Source of the DNA: Pseudoips prasinana
Taxonomy: Eukaryota; Arthropoda; Insecta; Lepidoptera; Nolidae
NCBI GenBank assembly: GCA_951640165.1
Contig: OX621250.1
Location: forward strand, 5,828,001 to 5,892,000
Direction of reading: 5' to 3'
DNA length: 64,000 bases
Shown: positions 1 through 9,880 of the stretch, one piece after another
Layout of the letters: each line of letters starts with the position of its first letter
Numbering within the stretch: position 1 is the first letter of the stretch
Program-made: the position numbers and the translations under genes
The notes under the pieces: model-generated
What the model saw: only the letters and a program-made list of their open reading frames with translations
What the model was told of the DNA's origin: nothing
The model's database searches: none

Positions 1-84
1 TGAAACTTTACTATAATATAGCTATACATATCCTATTTTACTGTTATTCTGATGTATACAGAATAACAGTAAAGTAGTATAATA

Positions 85-200
85 TATTATGTATTATATC
101 AGCAATCTCATTTCCATAGTACAAGCTCTTTTTAATTTGGGATCAGATGGCCATGTGTGTATAATGTCCCAGGATAATATAATATTATTATATGTGACCA
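85..200 (+). repeat. SINE-A, 3' part
   Basis: The 3' body of the commonest repeat in this window. The shared block runs through GTACAAGCTC, TTTGGGATCAGATGGCC and ATAATGTCCCAGGAT. The same block recurs at 7747-7865, 15665-15900, 21690-21940, 50736-50890 and 61990-62120, and inverted at 10690, 11265, 37911, 50940 and 51535. The tRNA-like head is missing here, so this is a truncated, transcriptionally dead copy. Confidence 0.8.
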
Positions 201-364
201 ACTCGAAAACAATCTCTATCAATAAAAAAATTAATATTATCTAATCGGTATCGTATCTGTGTCGAAAACAAGGTTTTATATAAATAGTGCAAGTAACTAA
301 AGAAGCTTTAATTACGCGTAATACAGACTAAATAATCGTGCTAATCACACAAAGATTTGTCCTA

Positions 365-865
365 GGGCTCTACCGGCTAAGTCGCCGGACATCGATTTCT
401 TGTATGGCGTAAGGCGTTCAAATAAATAAACTTAAAATTACTTAATCAATCGTTAAATCGGCTTCCATGACCACATGTGACGTCATAAATGGTCCGGAAT
501 CGATTGTCAACGTTAAGCTATGTAGTAAAAATATTAGACTTGAACTAGATAATTAAACATAATCTCTTGACAATAACTTGATACGAGCTAGCTTAATATC
601 ATTGCTATAATAAAGTAAATTTTATAAATGTTTTCATACAATGTGTACCTAAATATCTATGTTACTAGAAATAATAATGTATACAACTATATTGCTAGAA
701 ACATGTTCTGACTATTTACAAGCGCTTTTTTAAAGTCTACGTGAATAAATTTATTTTATTATTTAAAAAAAGCCGATTTAAAGATTGATTAAGTCATTTT
801 AAACCTTTATTTATTTGAACGCCATACAAGAAATCGATGTTCGGCGACTTAGCCGGTAGAGCCCT
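365..865. mobile_element. Foldback element D with a LINE tail inside it
   Basis: Long terminal inverted repeats of about 100 bp (365-472 and 771-865) start GGGCTCTACCGGCTAAGTCG and end with its complement. A second copy at 38311-38510 has the same arms and internal sequence without the insertion, and a disturbed copy lies at 6546-6830. In this copy the interior is interrupted by repeat E (about 518-770). No ORF is present, so it is non-autonomous; superfamily not determined. SINE-A sequence in reverse orientation flanks both sides (331-364 and 866-900), so D sits inside a SINE. Confidence 0.75.
518..770 (+). repeat. Repeat E, non-LTR retrotransposon 3' end
   Basis: A block shared with 4278-4465 (+), 44335-44590 (-) and 57186-57310 (+). 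Landmarks are CTTGACAATAACTTGATACG, ATAATGTATACAACTATATT and AAAGTCTACGTGAATAAA. Copies end in TTTTA-type repeats, typical of non-LTR elements with microsatellite-like tails. Here it lies inside element D. The clade is not determined. Confidence 0.65.
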
Positions 866-1016
866 GGGTGGAGATCGAACCCACGACCCCTGGCTTAGCA
901 GTCAGGGCGGTGGCCCTGACTGCTAAGCCAGGGGTCGTGGGTCTCAATTCTGGCTGGCATGATGGTATAGTGGTTGGTGAACCACTATACCATCATGCCA
1001 GCCAGAATTGAGAACC
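866..1016. repeat. Two adjacent perfect hairpins made of SINE head sequence
   Basis: Hairpin 1 has a 29-bp perfect stem (879-907 with 914-942) and a 6-nt loop. Hairpin 2 has a 34-bp perfect stem (942-975 with 980-1013) and a 4-nt loop. The two stems share base 942. The arms are tRNA-like SINE sequence: the GGTCGTGGGTTC B-box side in hairpin 1 and the A-box side (ATGGTATAGTGG) in hairpin 2. Absence of arm mismatches implies recent formation, gene conversion, or an assembly or cloning foldback. Confidence 0.9.
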
Positions 1017-1102
1017 TCCTACATTTTTAATTAATAATAAATACATATAACGTTCGTTTTGTTATCTCTCTGTGGTTATAGTCCTGCTATCTTGTCTACG
1101 TA

Positions 1103-1228
1103 CAGACACCAGCACGTCAAGCTACCCCAATCTGTCAAATTTCCCCAATTGAAAGTGAACCTTATGCTTTAGTGATAAAGTTGAAAATCTATTTGACAGA
1201 TTGGTGTAGCTGGATGTGCTGGCGTTTG
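1103..1228. mobile_element. MITE-B copy 1
   Basis: One of seven near-complete copies of a roughly 135-bp palindromic element with ends CAGACGCCAGCACATC... flanked by TA on both sides. The body holds TCACTTTCAATTGGGGAAAT and its partner arm. No coding capacity. TA target duplication fits a Tc1/mariner-type non-autonomous element. Confidence 0.85.
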
Positions 1229-1364
1229 TAAATATATTTATATAAATATTTACTCATTAACTGTTTGAACTCTTCTTGCACGTTTATCGGGGTTCAGTAG
1301 GGTCATTAGTTCGTTACCCTTCTTACATTAGTTATGTTCATTAATATCTTTATTATACATATAA

Positions 1365-1667
1365 TAAAATCGTAGGAAAGTCAAAACTGTACATAAAATT
1401 TTATTTTTTAAAGGATACTTGGGGCGTGATCTACATTCGACATCGAAGCCAAAAATATAGTTTTTAGAATTTTTGTCTGTTAGTCTGTATGTATGTCCGG
1501 GCTAAACTCAAAAAGTTCTGCATGTATTCACTTCAAATTTTGCATGAATATTACTACGAGGTCGGGCCAACATATAGGCTACATATTATCACGCTACACC
1601 TACGGGGGAGGAGCTGTGATAATATATAAAAGTTAACGCGGGTAAAACCGCGGGGCACAGCTAGTAT
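1365..1667 (-). repeat. Repeat F (CTAGCTGTGCCCCGCGG family)
   Basis: On the minus strand it begins ACTAGCTGTGCCCCGCGG, a motif seen again at 3821-4007 and 36587-36771. The distal part (GTCCGGGCTAAACTCAAAAA and the segment around TACATAAAATTTTATTTTTT) is shared with 9655-9880. I recognise it as a widespread lepidopteran interspersed repeat; class uncertain (SINE-like or a retrotransposon end). Confidence 0.65.
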
Positions 1668-1749
1668 CTTTATATGTACACAAGTTGTTACTTTAATAGT
1701 GGGCGTAACTTAAGAAGAGTTATCTACCTATGAAACTGAAACAATTCAT

Positions 1750-2056
1750 CATTATATCAGCCGAAAGACGCCCACTACTGGACATAGGCCTCCCCCAAAG
1801 ATGTCCACAATTGCCGGTCTTGCGCTATTCGCATCCAGCGACTCTAACAAGATCATCGGTCTACCTTTAGGGGGCCTGCCCACGATGCGTCTTCTTACGT
1901 GGTCGCCACTCGTGAACCTTTCTGCCCTAGCGGCCGTCAGCTCTACGAGTTATGTCTCCTGCCACTTCAGCTTGGCAATTCTTTGGGCTATATCGGTTAA
2001 TTTGGTTCGCCTGCGGATCTCAGCATTTCTGATTCGATCTCGCAGGGAGACAATCT
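1750..2056 (-). repeat. RTE-like LINE 3' end, ORF2 C-terminus remnant
   Basis: Read on the minus strand this is the end of an RTE-type reverse-transcriptase ORF. It passes through a decayed GRP..WTDDLV-like segment and a decayed peptide ending near GRPMSSSGRLSAD, then enters a TGATGA-type tail. The hallmark string AGTAGTGGGCGTCTTTCGGC is present on the minus strand. Partial relatives lie at 8405-8475 and 54560-54680. Stops interrupt the frame; it is inactive. Confidence 0.6.
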
Positions 2057-2224
2057 AAACTATTTTGTGAAACACGAACAAAATATATTTGGTGCCCTAT
2101 ATCTTGTATGGGGAGATCATGTATGTTTTTGTGTATTTTGCATGTTGACGTGCTTCATGCCGTTCAGTTTCATTGCATAATAAAGCACTTTAACTTACGT
2201 TTACTATTTATGTTACACTTCGTA

Positions 2225-2352
2225 TAGGGCTCCTGGCTATATTGGGCTACGGCGGATAATCCCACCTATCCTACCGTAGTGTTTGCCCAAACAGGTGCAC
2301 TCCCTATCCGTCACATTCATAATGCGATGGGACGCCGAAATGACCGGGGAGA
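2225..2352. repeat. SINE-S fragment
   Basis: Shares the segments CAAACAGGTGCACTC, GATGGGACGCC and GACCGGGGAG with the fuller copy at 7389-7746 and a fragment at 10411-10535. A diverged remnant only. Confidence 0.5.
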
Positions 2353-2870
2353 TTTTTTACACTTCCACGGTTATTTTGACCTCTTTATGTACTCGACAGT
2401 ATATTCTAGCTAGAAATGCGGATTTTCATGAGTACTTTGAGCTCTTTACGTAATCCGCACCATTTTGTAGCTAGAAATGTAGACTTTCATGGGTACAGAC
2501 GCCAGCACATCAAGCTACCCCAATCAGTCAAATTTCCCCAATTGAAAGTGAACCTTATGCTGTAGAATAAAGTTAAAAATCTATAAAAGAAAATTGACAG
2601 ATTGGGGTAGCTGGATGTGCTGGCGTCTGTACATTCAACACCTTACGTCTTCCACCATTATCGTCTACCTATAAATGTACATTTTAGCTATTCTAGCTAA
2701 ATTTGTAGTTACAAGAGTAGATTGAACTCCTTAGGAATTCTACTATAATTTCTAGCTTGGAATTGTACACTTCCATGGGTACATTGAGCTTTTTATGTAT
2801 TCCACCCACCCTAATTTCTTCCTAGTAATGGTAAACATTCTTAAGGATTTCATTCTACACCTATTGCAAG
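2353..2870 (+). repeat. Degenerate tandem array, unit about 62-65 bp, split by MITE-B
   Basis: Successive units share TTCATGGGTAC, TTGAGCTCTTTA and TAGCTAGAAATG-like segments (for example 2403-2440, 2466-2495 and 2750-2800). Units are strongly diverged, so the array is old. MITE-B copy 2 interrupts one unit at 2496-2629. Confidence 0.65.
2496..2629. mobile_element. MITE-B copy 2, insertion with visible empty site
   Basis: The element is bounded by TA (2494-2495 and 2630-2631). The neighbouring unit of the host array at 2776-2790 reads CATGGGTACATTGAGC with a single TA, while here the same sequence reads CATGGGTA-element-TACATTCAAC. This is a direct empty-site comparison showing TA target duplication. 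Confidence 0.9.
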
Positions 2871-3284
2871 TATTTTTGATACCTATATGTTGTATTATTT
2901 TTATATAATATTAGTAGCCAAACATGTAGGTATTTGTGCCAAGGAATTTCATCAAACATAGATATATCTCTCTTGATAACTTTAATTCCTATTTTAATCG
3001 TATTATTACAAGATAATTATATTAGATTTGATTTATCACAAAAAAATCAGCTCAGTCATTTGTTATTTGGTGTCCAGATAATTTGGTTGGTAGTTTTTTG
3101 TTTTTTACGGCTTAGTGTTAAGTTATGGCAAAGATGCCAATGCTGAGTGTTAATTTATGGCAAAGATGCCACTCGTACATTTAACTTTAGAATATCAATA
3201 ACAGCACTGCGCGAATTGAGGAAAGTTACTGTCCCACCCAAAGTATCCACTGACTTATTTATTTCGAAGTGAGCTTATTGTTGC

Positions 3285-3412
3285 TGTGTGGTGAACTGCG
3301 TAAACTGCGATCGCCAAGCGTGGCGATTATGGCATATCCCCGAATTCTTTGGGGAGGCTTTTGTCCAGCAGTGGACGTAATTGGCTGATATGATAATGAT
3401 GAGCTTTTTGTT
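3285..3412 (+). repeat. LINE tail G (GCGATCGCCAA...CCAGCAGTGGA)
   Basis: The 3' end of a non-LTR element ending in an ATGATAATGATG-like tail. The conserved blocks are GCGTGGCGATTATGGCATAT and TTGTCCAGCAGTGGA. Other copies lie at 20985-21110, 34140-34245, 39570-39690 and 42355-42475 (+) and a relative at 10928-11080 (-). All are 5'-truncated. Confidence 0.7.
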
Positions 3413-3820
3413 CAGTTTTCCATATATTTTTTCGTCCCTACATTTACCATTGCAGGAGTTAGGTACCTAATTCGATAGTGCATAAAAATATTAATATTAA
3501 AAAAAACAGAATCATGTTAAATTCAAAACTATAACAATAGTACATCATAATTTAAGTAAAATAAATAAGACACTTTGTTTGGTTTATATTATTCTAACTG
3601 GTAGCTTTTTGAGAAATCTACAACTGAAGGGACCTGATAATTAGATTTTTAGACCCGGTTCTGTCGCAAAATCCAAATTACAGCTATAGATATGTCTTTA
3701 TTCTTTAAGTTGCTTTCCAATTATGATCGTGATTCCATTGTGTTTGTTACGCCGTTTGCTCAATAGACCTCTAGGAGACTCTTCAGGCGAACAGACATAC
3801 GCGGAACCACATACATGAGA

Positions 3821-4007
3821 TACTAGCTGTGCCCCGAGGCTTTACCCGCGTTAAACTTTATAAATTATAGCCCATGCGTTAATCCAGGGTGTCAGTTAAA
3901 CCCATACCATATTTTATTAAAATCACTCCAGCCGTTTGGACGTGAAGAAGTAACAAACATACACACTCACAAACTTTCGCCTTCATAATATAAGTGTGTT
4001 AAAGAGT
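3821..4007 (+). repeat. Repeat F copy
   Basis: Begins TACTAGCTGTGCCCC and ends CTTTCGCCTTCATAATATAA, matching 36587-36771 end to end. No ORF. Confidence 0.7.
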
Positions 4008-4277
4008 CTCTCTTAATGTCAGGACTGATTAACCAATCAGATTGGCTAAACAACTATATAACGATAAAAAACAGTAACAATATAAATAAAGAATACTACT
4101 TCGTACAGTAAGGCTATCTTGTTTTTCTTAAGTGTCGTCATCTCGTCTGTTCCCATGTCATTAATGATAATAATAATCTTTATTTATCCAAAAGATAATT
4201 GATTTTGACTGCACAATACTACCCTTTCATACTGCACACATATCTAGCGGTAATCTAAATCTGCAGCATTACGGAAC

Positions 4278-4465
4278 GAGTCTTGACAATAACTTGATAC
4301 GAGCTAGCTAAATAACATTGCTATAATAAAATAAATTATATAAATGTTTTCATACAATGTGTACCTAAATATCTATGTTAGTAGAAATAATAATGTATAC
4401 AACTATATTACTACAAACATGTTCTGACAAACGCTTTTTTAAAGTCTACGTGAATATAAAAAAAA
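4278..4465 (+). repeat. Repeat E copy
   Basis: Same 3' block as 518-770, from CTTGACAATAACTTGATACG to AAAGTCTACGTGAATA, with a small deletion before AACGCTTTTTT. Confidence 0.65.
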
Positions 4466-4815
4466 GTCAGGCCGCGTACTATTGTATGTGGAGTACCTTG
4501 ACTATTTTGAAGGCTTCTCTCCTTTGGTCGCCAAAAGAGTCAACTCCTCTAATTCTGTAACCAAACATATTTTAAGAAAAAAAAACACAGATAAAACTTT
4601 TTTAATGAGCTGATATTAAACCAAGCTCTTTCTTTGGCGGCTTCTGATCGTAATACTCCTGAACGGCGGACTCGTTCTTAGTAAAATTTGACACAGTAGT
4701 AGTGACCATACTCGCGAGTGCATATATAAAAATATCTGGTACATACGGAAAAAAATCACCGAAAAAAACTCAACCAAAATGTATATATAGACCTAGTTTA
4801 TGAGTATTAATCGTA
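4466..4815. other. No gene seen
   Basis: About 350 bases of AT-rich sequence between repeat E and MITE-B copy 3. I see no exon, RNA gene or clear repeat here. Confidence 0.5.
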
Positions 4816-4986
4816 CAGACGCCAGCACGTCCAGCTACGCCAAGATATATATATATATACATATATAAAGTTGAAAATCTTTATATATATATATATATAG
4901 ATTTTCAACTTTATCACATTAGCATAAGGTTCACTTTCAATTGGGGAAATTTGACAAATTGGGGCAGCTTGATGTGGTGGCGTCTG
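4816..4986. mobile_element. MITE-B copy 3, expanded by AT repeats
   Basis: Standard CAGACGCC ends flanked by TA, but longer than the other copies because AT dinucleotide runs (about 4848-4860 and 4880-4898) have expanded beside a duplicated AAAGTTGAAAATCT arm. The expansion lies at the palindrome centre. Confidence 0.85.
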
Positions 4987-6169
4987 TACATTTGTTTATC
5001 ATGGGGACAATAGAAACATTAACTTCACGACCAGGAACTTATTCGTAGAATGATAAGACATAATTCTGTGACGAGCACTATAATTGTGATATAACAATTA
5101 ATTTATTATTTTTATCAAACGTTAATACGTTTTGGTACTTATTTTTTGTGATAAAAACCGATTAAAATACACAAATAAGTTTAATCTACTTAGCGCGGAT
5201 CTTATATCTGACTATCTTTCTGTCCTTTTATCGCGTTACATAATATACAATAATCGTACGGTCGCATAGATAGTCCCGAGTGGCACAGGGCGTATACAAG
5301 TTGTAAATATAAATAGTGTAGGAAATAGAAATGGCACAACACAAGAAGCTGGAAATCCAGCTTCTGAAATATTTTTTAAAACAAACATTAGTTATTATTA
5401 AATATAGAATACATAGCTTAGTTAGATATATAATACTGTTATCTCTACATAGACTACTCGTGTATGACCAGATGAATTTCAAAGCCATTATTCCATTGAC
5501 CTTGGAGAAGTGAACAGTAAACCAAAAACTTAAATTTTTTTTTATTCTTTGCCCTAAAAATCTCGAAAAAATACATGTTTAGGTATCAAATAGGTACTAA
5601 ATTTAGGTAAATGCGAATTGCAATTTTGGAGCCTTTACGTGGAGATTCCAAATGTGGGCAGTCATCCTGACATAAGAATGACTGCCCAATTTATAAATTC
5701 ATTTTCTTAGTTGTTAATTAGGTACCAATTATTTAAACAAAAGTATCAAATAGTAGCAAATAGGTATTCAATTTTAGTAATGTTTTAAAGCTGATCGGTC
5801 ATTTTGGCCAGTCATTCTGATGTTCACCTTGGAGAACAAGTATTTTTGAGGTTTACGATTTGATACGAACATACCTTGATATCAATTGTTACGATTATGT
5901 TATAAGCGATAATATGTATATACCTATATATACACTTGTAATGTATATTATAATTGTTTTTTGGATGAAATGTGTTTGTAAAAACTCGGTTTCGTACAGG
6001 TACTTAGATAAATAGTACCAAGAATAATTAGCATGTTTTATCGAACTTATTGCGACTCAACTATAATACTATAATTAATATTATTTGTTTTAGTTTTATA
6101 GCATTATTTATGCAAAGCCTGTATCTAATCGCTAAATAGGGAACCAATACCCTCTAACAATCCGCTCTG
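4987..6169. other. AT-rich stretch, no gene recognised
   Basis: No exon-like open frame. Two small hairpins are visible: AGAAGCTGGA/TCCAGCTTCT near 5346-5368, and GGGCAGTCAT/ATGACTGCCC at 5656-5687. A short motif CACCTTGGAGAA-like recurs at about 5500 and 5827. These hint at decayed MITEs but I cannot define ends. Confidence 0.4.
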
Positions 6170-6545
6170 CGTTAAGCTACGAACGATAAACAACGGCAGA
6201 TCAAATTTAGGATGCCCTTGCTAACAACACCCTTTCTGAGGATGCAGGTGTTATTCGTCATCATCGGCTTTGTTTTCTAGAAAGATGGCCGACTGATTAT
6301 ATACATCCCCAGAAAGGGTAAGGTATAGGCTTCGTGTGGGTGCCCACCGCTTTGTCTCAGCATGCCGTACGAAGCGTTTTGCTTCTTCTTTCTTCATACG
6401 CACGGCTAAGCTGTGATCACTCTCCCGAATGACATGTTTCCACACACATATAACATGGGTTTATTCAAGGCCAGAGTGAATAGGCACCTTTTGGCGTTCG
6501 CGCAAGGTAGACACCCTTGACCACATATTCATTTATCATCAGGGG
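6170..6545 (+). pseudogene. CR1-like LINE ORF2 C-terminal remnant
   Basis: The frame ending at the TGA near 6520 reads LPNDMFPHTYNMGLFK followed by ARVNRHLLAFAQGRHP. This matches the LP..VFP..YN...FK.RVN.HL signature at the end of many CR1/Jockey-type reverse-transcriptase proteins. Upstream the reading frame is broken. A related segment (CCTTGCTAACA...TTTC.GAGGATG) recurs at 56195-56345. Decayed, 5'-truncated copy. Confidence 0.6.
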
Positions 6546-6830
6546 CTGTCGCCTAACATCGTTTTCGTGAATGGCGTTCAATTAAATAAAGGTTAAAAAT
6601 GACTTAATCAGTCGTTAAATCGGCTTCATTTTTAACCTTGATTTATATGAACGCCATTCATTGAGACTGGATCCTGCAACACAGGGTATCCTAGTGCGGG
6701 TTCCAGTGTCATCTTAAATATCTAAGTGCAACCATTTATGAAACAATAAAATTTTATTTTATTTTATTTTTTATTTTATTCACGAAATCGATGTTCGGCG
6801 ACTTAGCCGGTAGAGCCCCAGGTGGGATTG
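6546..6830. mobile_element. Element D copy 2, rearranged, with LINE tail inside
   Basis: D arms are visible at about 6573-6660 (GGCGTTCAA...TTAAATCGGCTT and its complement) and 6780-6825 (GAAATCGATGTTCGGCGACT...TAGAGCCCC). Between them is the 3' end of a non-LTR element finishing in a TTTTA-rich tail (6740-6780). Order of events is unclear. Confidence 0.5.
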
Positions 6831-7224
6831 TGGTCAAGCGCAAACCCACCAAGCATAAATAAATAACGACAATAATCTCATCAAGTCCCATCTGATACGT
6901 ACAACATACAAAGATAAACAATAAAAGGATGTCGATAACTTAAACCAAATAATATTTATAGATTTATAGATTATCTAATAAAAATATTAATATTGACATT
7001 GTTATTAATAGCACTACTTAATATGCTCATAAATAATCATTTATATTGATTTAACATTGAAGTTTAAGTCTTATTTTACAGTCATGGAATATGTCAAAGT
7101 CGACCACATACGAAGTCGTACATGGCTCAATAATAACTCGTAAACCATAACCCCTAGGGAAAAGGTTTTGTAATCTTGCGAGATCTTATCCTAGTTGAAA
7201 TCTTTCAAATTTGTCTTGAGCATT
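6831..7224. other. No gene seen
   Basis: AT-rich sequence without recognisable exon or defined repeat. Confidence 0.4.
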
Positions 7225-7865
7225 ACTTAATAGGGTCATAAAATAAATTCTTTTCACGCTGGAGGTCGTGGATTCGATTCTCACCTTGGACAGATATTTG
7301 TGTGCATGGACATGTCTGTTTGTCATGAGTCCGGGTGTTATTATCTTTATAAGTATGTATTTGCAGAAGAAAGTGATGATGTCCTCCCGACCGAATTTCG
7401 GCCACGGCGGCTAGTCTTAATGGAGACTAGCCAATTACGCAGGACATATATATTATAGTGCACAAGTGTGTGCGCAAACACAGGGGCACTTTCTATTCCA
7501 TCACTCTCATGATCCGATAGGACGCCTAGCGACACGACCGGAAAGAGTTCAGGTACAGGACCGACTGCTTTACGTGCTCTCCGAGGCACGGGGGTGTAAT
7601 ACCGCCAACTTCCAGACTTCGGGCTGATACTGAGAAATTTCTTTTTACGGAAAAATCCTAAAATCACTTTTTGGCCTGACCTGGGATTTGAACCCAGGAC
7701 CTCATTTGCTGCGGTTGAACACGCTACCGCTAGACCAACGAGGCCACCAAGTAGTATATGTAATACATCAGCTATCTCAGTCATAGATCAGTTATCTGGT
7801 TTCCATAGTACAAGCTATGCTTAGTTTGGGATCAGATGGCCGTGTGTGAATAATGTCCCTGAATA
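7225..7865 (+). repeat. SINE-A split by SINE-S
   Basis: The 5' half (7225-7388) has the B-box region GGTCGTGGATTCGATTC and AACATGTCTGT-like body. The 3' half (7747-7865) resumes with AGTAGTATATG...TTTGGGATCAGATGGCCG. The intervening 358 bp are a different SINE in the opposite orientation, so SINE-A was here first. Confidence 0.75.
7389..7746 (-). mobile_element. SINE-S, full-length tRNA-derived SINE
   Basis: On the minus strand the head (7746 to 7673) is tRNA-like: A box TGGTCTAGCGG, B box GGTTCAAATCC, and a 5-bp T stem CTGGG/CCCAG. The acceptor arms pair only partly, and the body continues directly without a terminator, so it is a SINE head rather than a tRNA gene. The body passes through TGCCTCGGAGAGCACGTAAA and ends in GGCCGAAATTCGG and a CATCATCACTTTCTT-like tail. 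It would be transcribed by RNA polymerase III and mobilised by LINE enzymes. Confidence 0.75.
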
Positions 7866-8404
7866 TTATACTTATAATTCCTCGAGAATAGGTTTTATAA
7901 TCTTGCTAGGCCTTATGCTAGTTGAAATCTCGTAAATTTACTTTTCAAATCCATCAGCAAAATTGCCTTTATATAATGTATATGAGTTTCGTATGGCCAC
8001 GCTATGACGTTATTTCCTTGAAACGGTTAAATAGCAAAACTTCGCTATTAAAGCAATGTAATTGGCGTATTGAGTAACTGCGTTAGTAATTAGGTACAAG
8101 GTACGATTTGTACAAACTTATCAAACAACAAGAATACACGTGGAATAAAAGTTCAAAACGTTTTTTTTTTTTCATATTTATAATAAATGGATTCTTCATG
8201 TCTTTAGGTGTCCTCTGTCAGGTTTTGAAGGGTAAAGGTATTATAAGTGTCGATTGGGTATAATGGCATCTAAAACTGCCATATTGTAGCGCTATGTGTC
8301 GCTGCACATTGCTGGTTACGTCAATATTGATGTCAGGTGTCAAATATCAATAACGTTGTAATTTGCCCAAAATTTCACGAAAGATATCTGACAATTATGC
8401 TCAG
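7866..8404. other. No gene seen
   Basis: AT-rich, with a 13-base T run near 8161. No exon or bounded repeat recognised. Confidence 0.4.
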
Positions 8405-8475
8405 CTCATCATCATTATCATCATCCTGGTATCGTCCACTTCTGTACATGGGCCTTCCCCCAAAGGTATCTATAA
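8405..8475 (-). repeat. RTE-like LINE tail fragment
   Basis: TCATCATTATCATCATC followed by a diverged CGTCCACTTCTGTACATGGG block and CCTTCCCCCAAAGGT: the reversed end of the same LINE group seen at 1750-2056. Confidence 0.6.
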
Positions 8476-8499
8476 TGTTTCTATTTGAAGGGGTTTACT

Positions 8500-9070
8500 C
8501 AGGGTTGTTATGGATGTATAATTTCGGATCCGGATATGGATATGGATGTTGGTGAAATATAATATCGGTTTCGGTTACGGTTATGGATATTCAATTATTT
8601 CGGATTATCCGATAGTTTCGGTTACGGATATTAAATTTTTAAAGAACTGTATAACGAAATACAAATCAGATTATATTCGACTTTAATTGTACCTTGTAGG
8701 TTTCGCAATCTGTCATTCAAGTAATTCTGTCTTACATAGGTAACTGTTATATAGGTAACTAATTAAATGCAAAATCAAATATAACGTTCGTAATTTGTTA
8801 TTTATATGAATCAACATCTTTATAAAAAGTATAACCCGTACGAATAAGCTGTGCACCTCGCGCTATGACGTTATTAGGTAGCGGGAGAGGTGTCGCATTC
8901 CAACGGACTGCACAGTTGATTCGTACGAGTGTAGTATTTATTTAGTTAGACTCCGCCCTATCCAAAACTATCCAAAACTTTTATTTCGGATTCGGTTACG
9001 GTTACGGATATTTTTTTATTTCGGATATCCGATAGTTACGGTTACGGATATGGATATCCATAACAACACT
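8500..9070. mobile_element. hAT-like non-autonomous element, about 570 bp
   Basis: Inverted ends AGGGTTGTTATGGATGTA and CAGTGTTGTTATGGATATCC (reverse complement of the right end). GGTTTAC lies immediately outside both ends (8492-8498 and 9071-9077), a plausible decayed 8-bp target duplication. Subterminal regions are filled with repeats of GGTTACGGATATGGATAT and TTTCGGATTATCCGATAG-type motifs. A smaller inverted repeat (TACGAATAAGCTGTGCAC near 8836-8855 and its partner near 8910-8930) lies inside, perhaps a nested MITE. No ORF. Confidence 0.7.
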
Positions 9071-9084
9071 GGTTTACATTAGTC

Positions 9085-9240
9085 ACCGCACTTGGCATGC
9101 AGGTTAGTGCCCGCAGGTAGGTGGTAGCTAGCAGGTGGCGCTGCGGCCCGACTACCTCGTGTATCCCTCGCCTTTTACGTCACCCACGGGATAGTATGGG
9201 GTGGCCCTGTTATTCTTTCTAGGCCAGAAACCACACGGCT
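9085..9240. repeat. Unclassified lepidopteran repeat fragment
   Basis: Contains TTTTACGTCACCCACGGGA and GCCAGAAACCACACGG, a block I recognise as a frequent lepidopteran interspersed repeat, probably a non-LTR end. Single copy in this window. Confidence 0.4.
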
Positions 9241-9478
9241 CAGCTATTCTGGCTTGAATAGTTGCGTTGTCTCCTTTGTTATCGTGATGTCAGAATTGTC
9301 GCCCAGTAGGCTTCTGACATGGATTGACGACTGTTGTCTAACAACAAGCGGGACCGACAGCTTGAAGTTTCCTCCGAAGCACGGAAACCCTCAGAAGTGA
9401 AACCGCCCTGTCGGTCACCCATCTATAGACTGACTGCTTGCATAGGTGCTTTACCTCGTCGATCACTTTCGGATAGGT
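9241..9478 (-). repeat. 5S-type SINE (SINE-5S) copy 1
   Basis: On the minus strand it starts GTGATCGACGAGGTAAAGCA and continues CTATAGATGGGTGACCG, resembling the 3' half of 5S rRNA, then CCGTGCTTCGGAGG, GACAACAGTCGT and CATGTCAGA. Six other copies lie at 16945, 33475, 39259, 45935, 52480 and 60895. Confidence 0.7.
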
Positions 9479-9654
9479 AAAGGCAACTGGTTGAGAGCAC
9501 CTCGAACACTTCTAAAACACACTATACAATCTATATTTACTATCCTAAATATATTTAAAAATACCGTCCCGGAATATTTCTTTTACTTGTTATTGGCAAC
9601 GTGTATCGATGTGAAATACCATTACATGAAATGTATCTATTTTATGTTACGCTT

Positions 9655-9880
9655 GAAACGAGAAGCTTCCGAAATTTGTGTGCAAAATTTGATGTAAATC
9701 CATGCAGCACTTTTTGAGTTTAGCCCGGACATACATACAGACACATAGACAAAAATTCTAAAAAATATATTTTTGGCTTCGATATTGATTGCAGATCACG
9801 CCTGAAGTATCCTTTTTAAAAATTATTCAATGTACAGTTTTGACTTTCCTACGATTTTATTATATGTAGGTATAGATGTT
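9655..9880 (+). repeat. Repeat F distal part, fragment
   Basis: Shares, in inverse orientation, GAGTTTAGCCCGGACATACA, TTTTGGCTTCGA and TGACTTTCCTACGATTTTAT with 1365-1580. Confidence 0.6.

Noticed and set aside
4840..4900. Independent AT microsatellite
   Set aside because: It lies at the centre of MITE-B copy 3 beside duplicated arm sequence, so it is better treated as expansion within that element.
7673..7746. tRNA gene on the minus strand
   Set aside because: A and B boxes and a T stem are present, but acceptor arms pair only partly, no anticodon stem folds convincingly, and the sequence runs into a SINE body.
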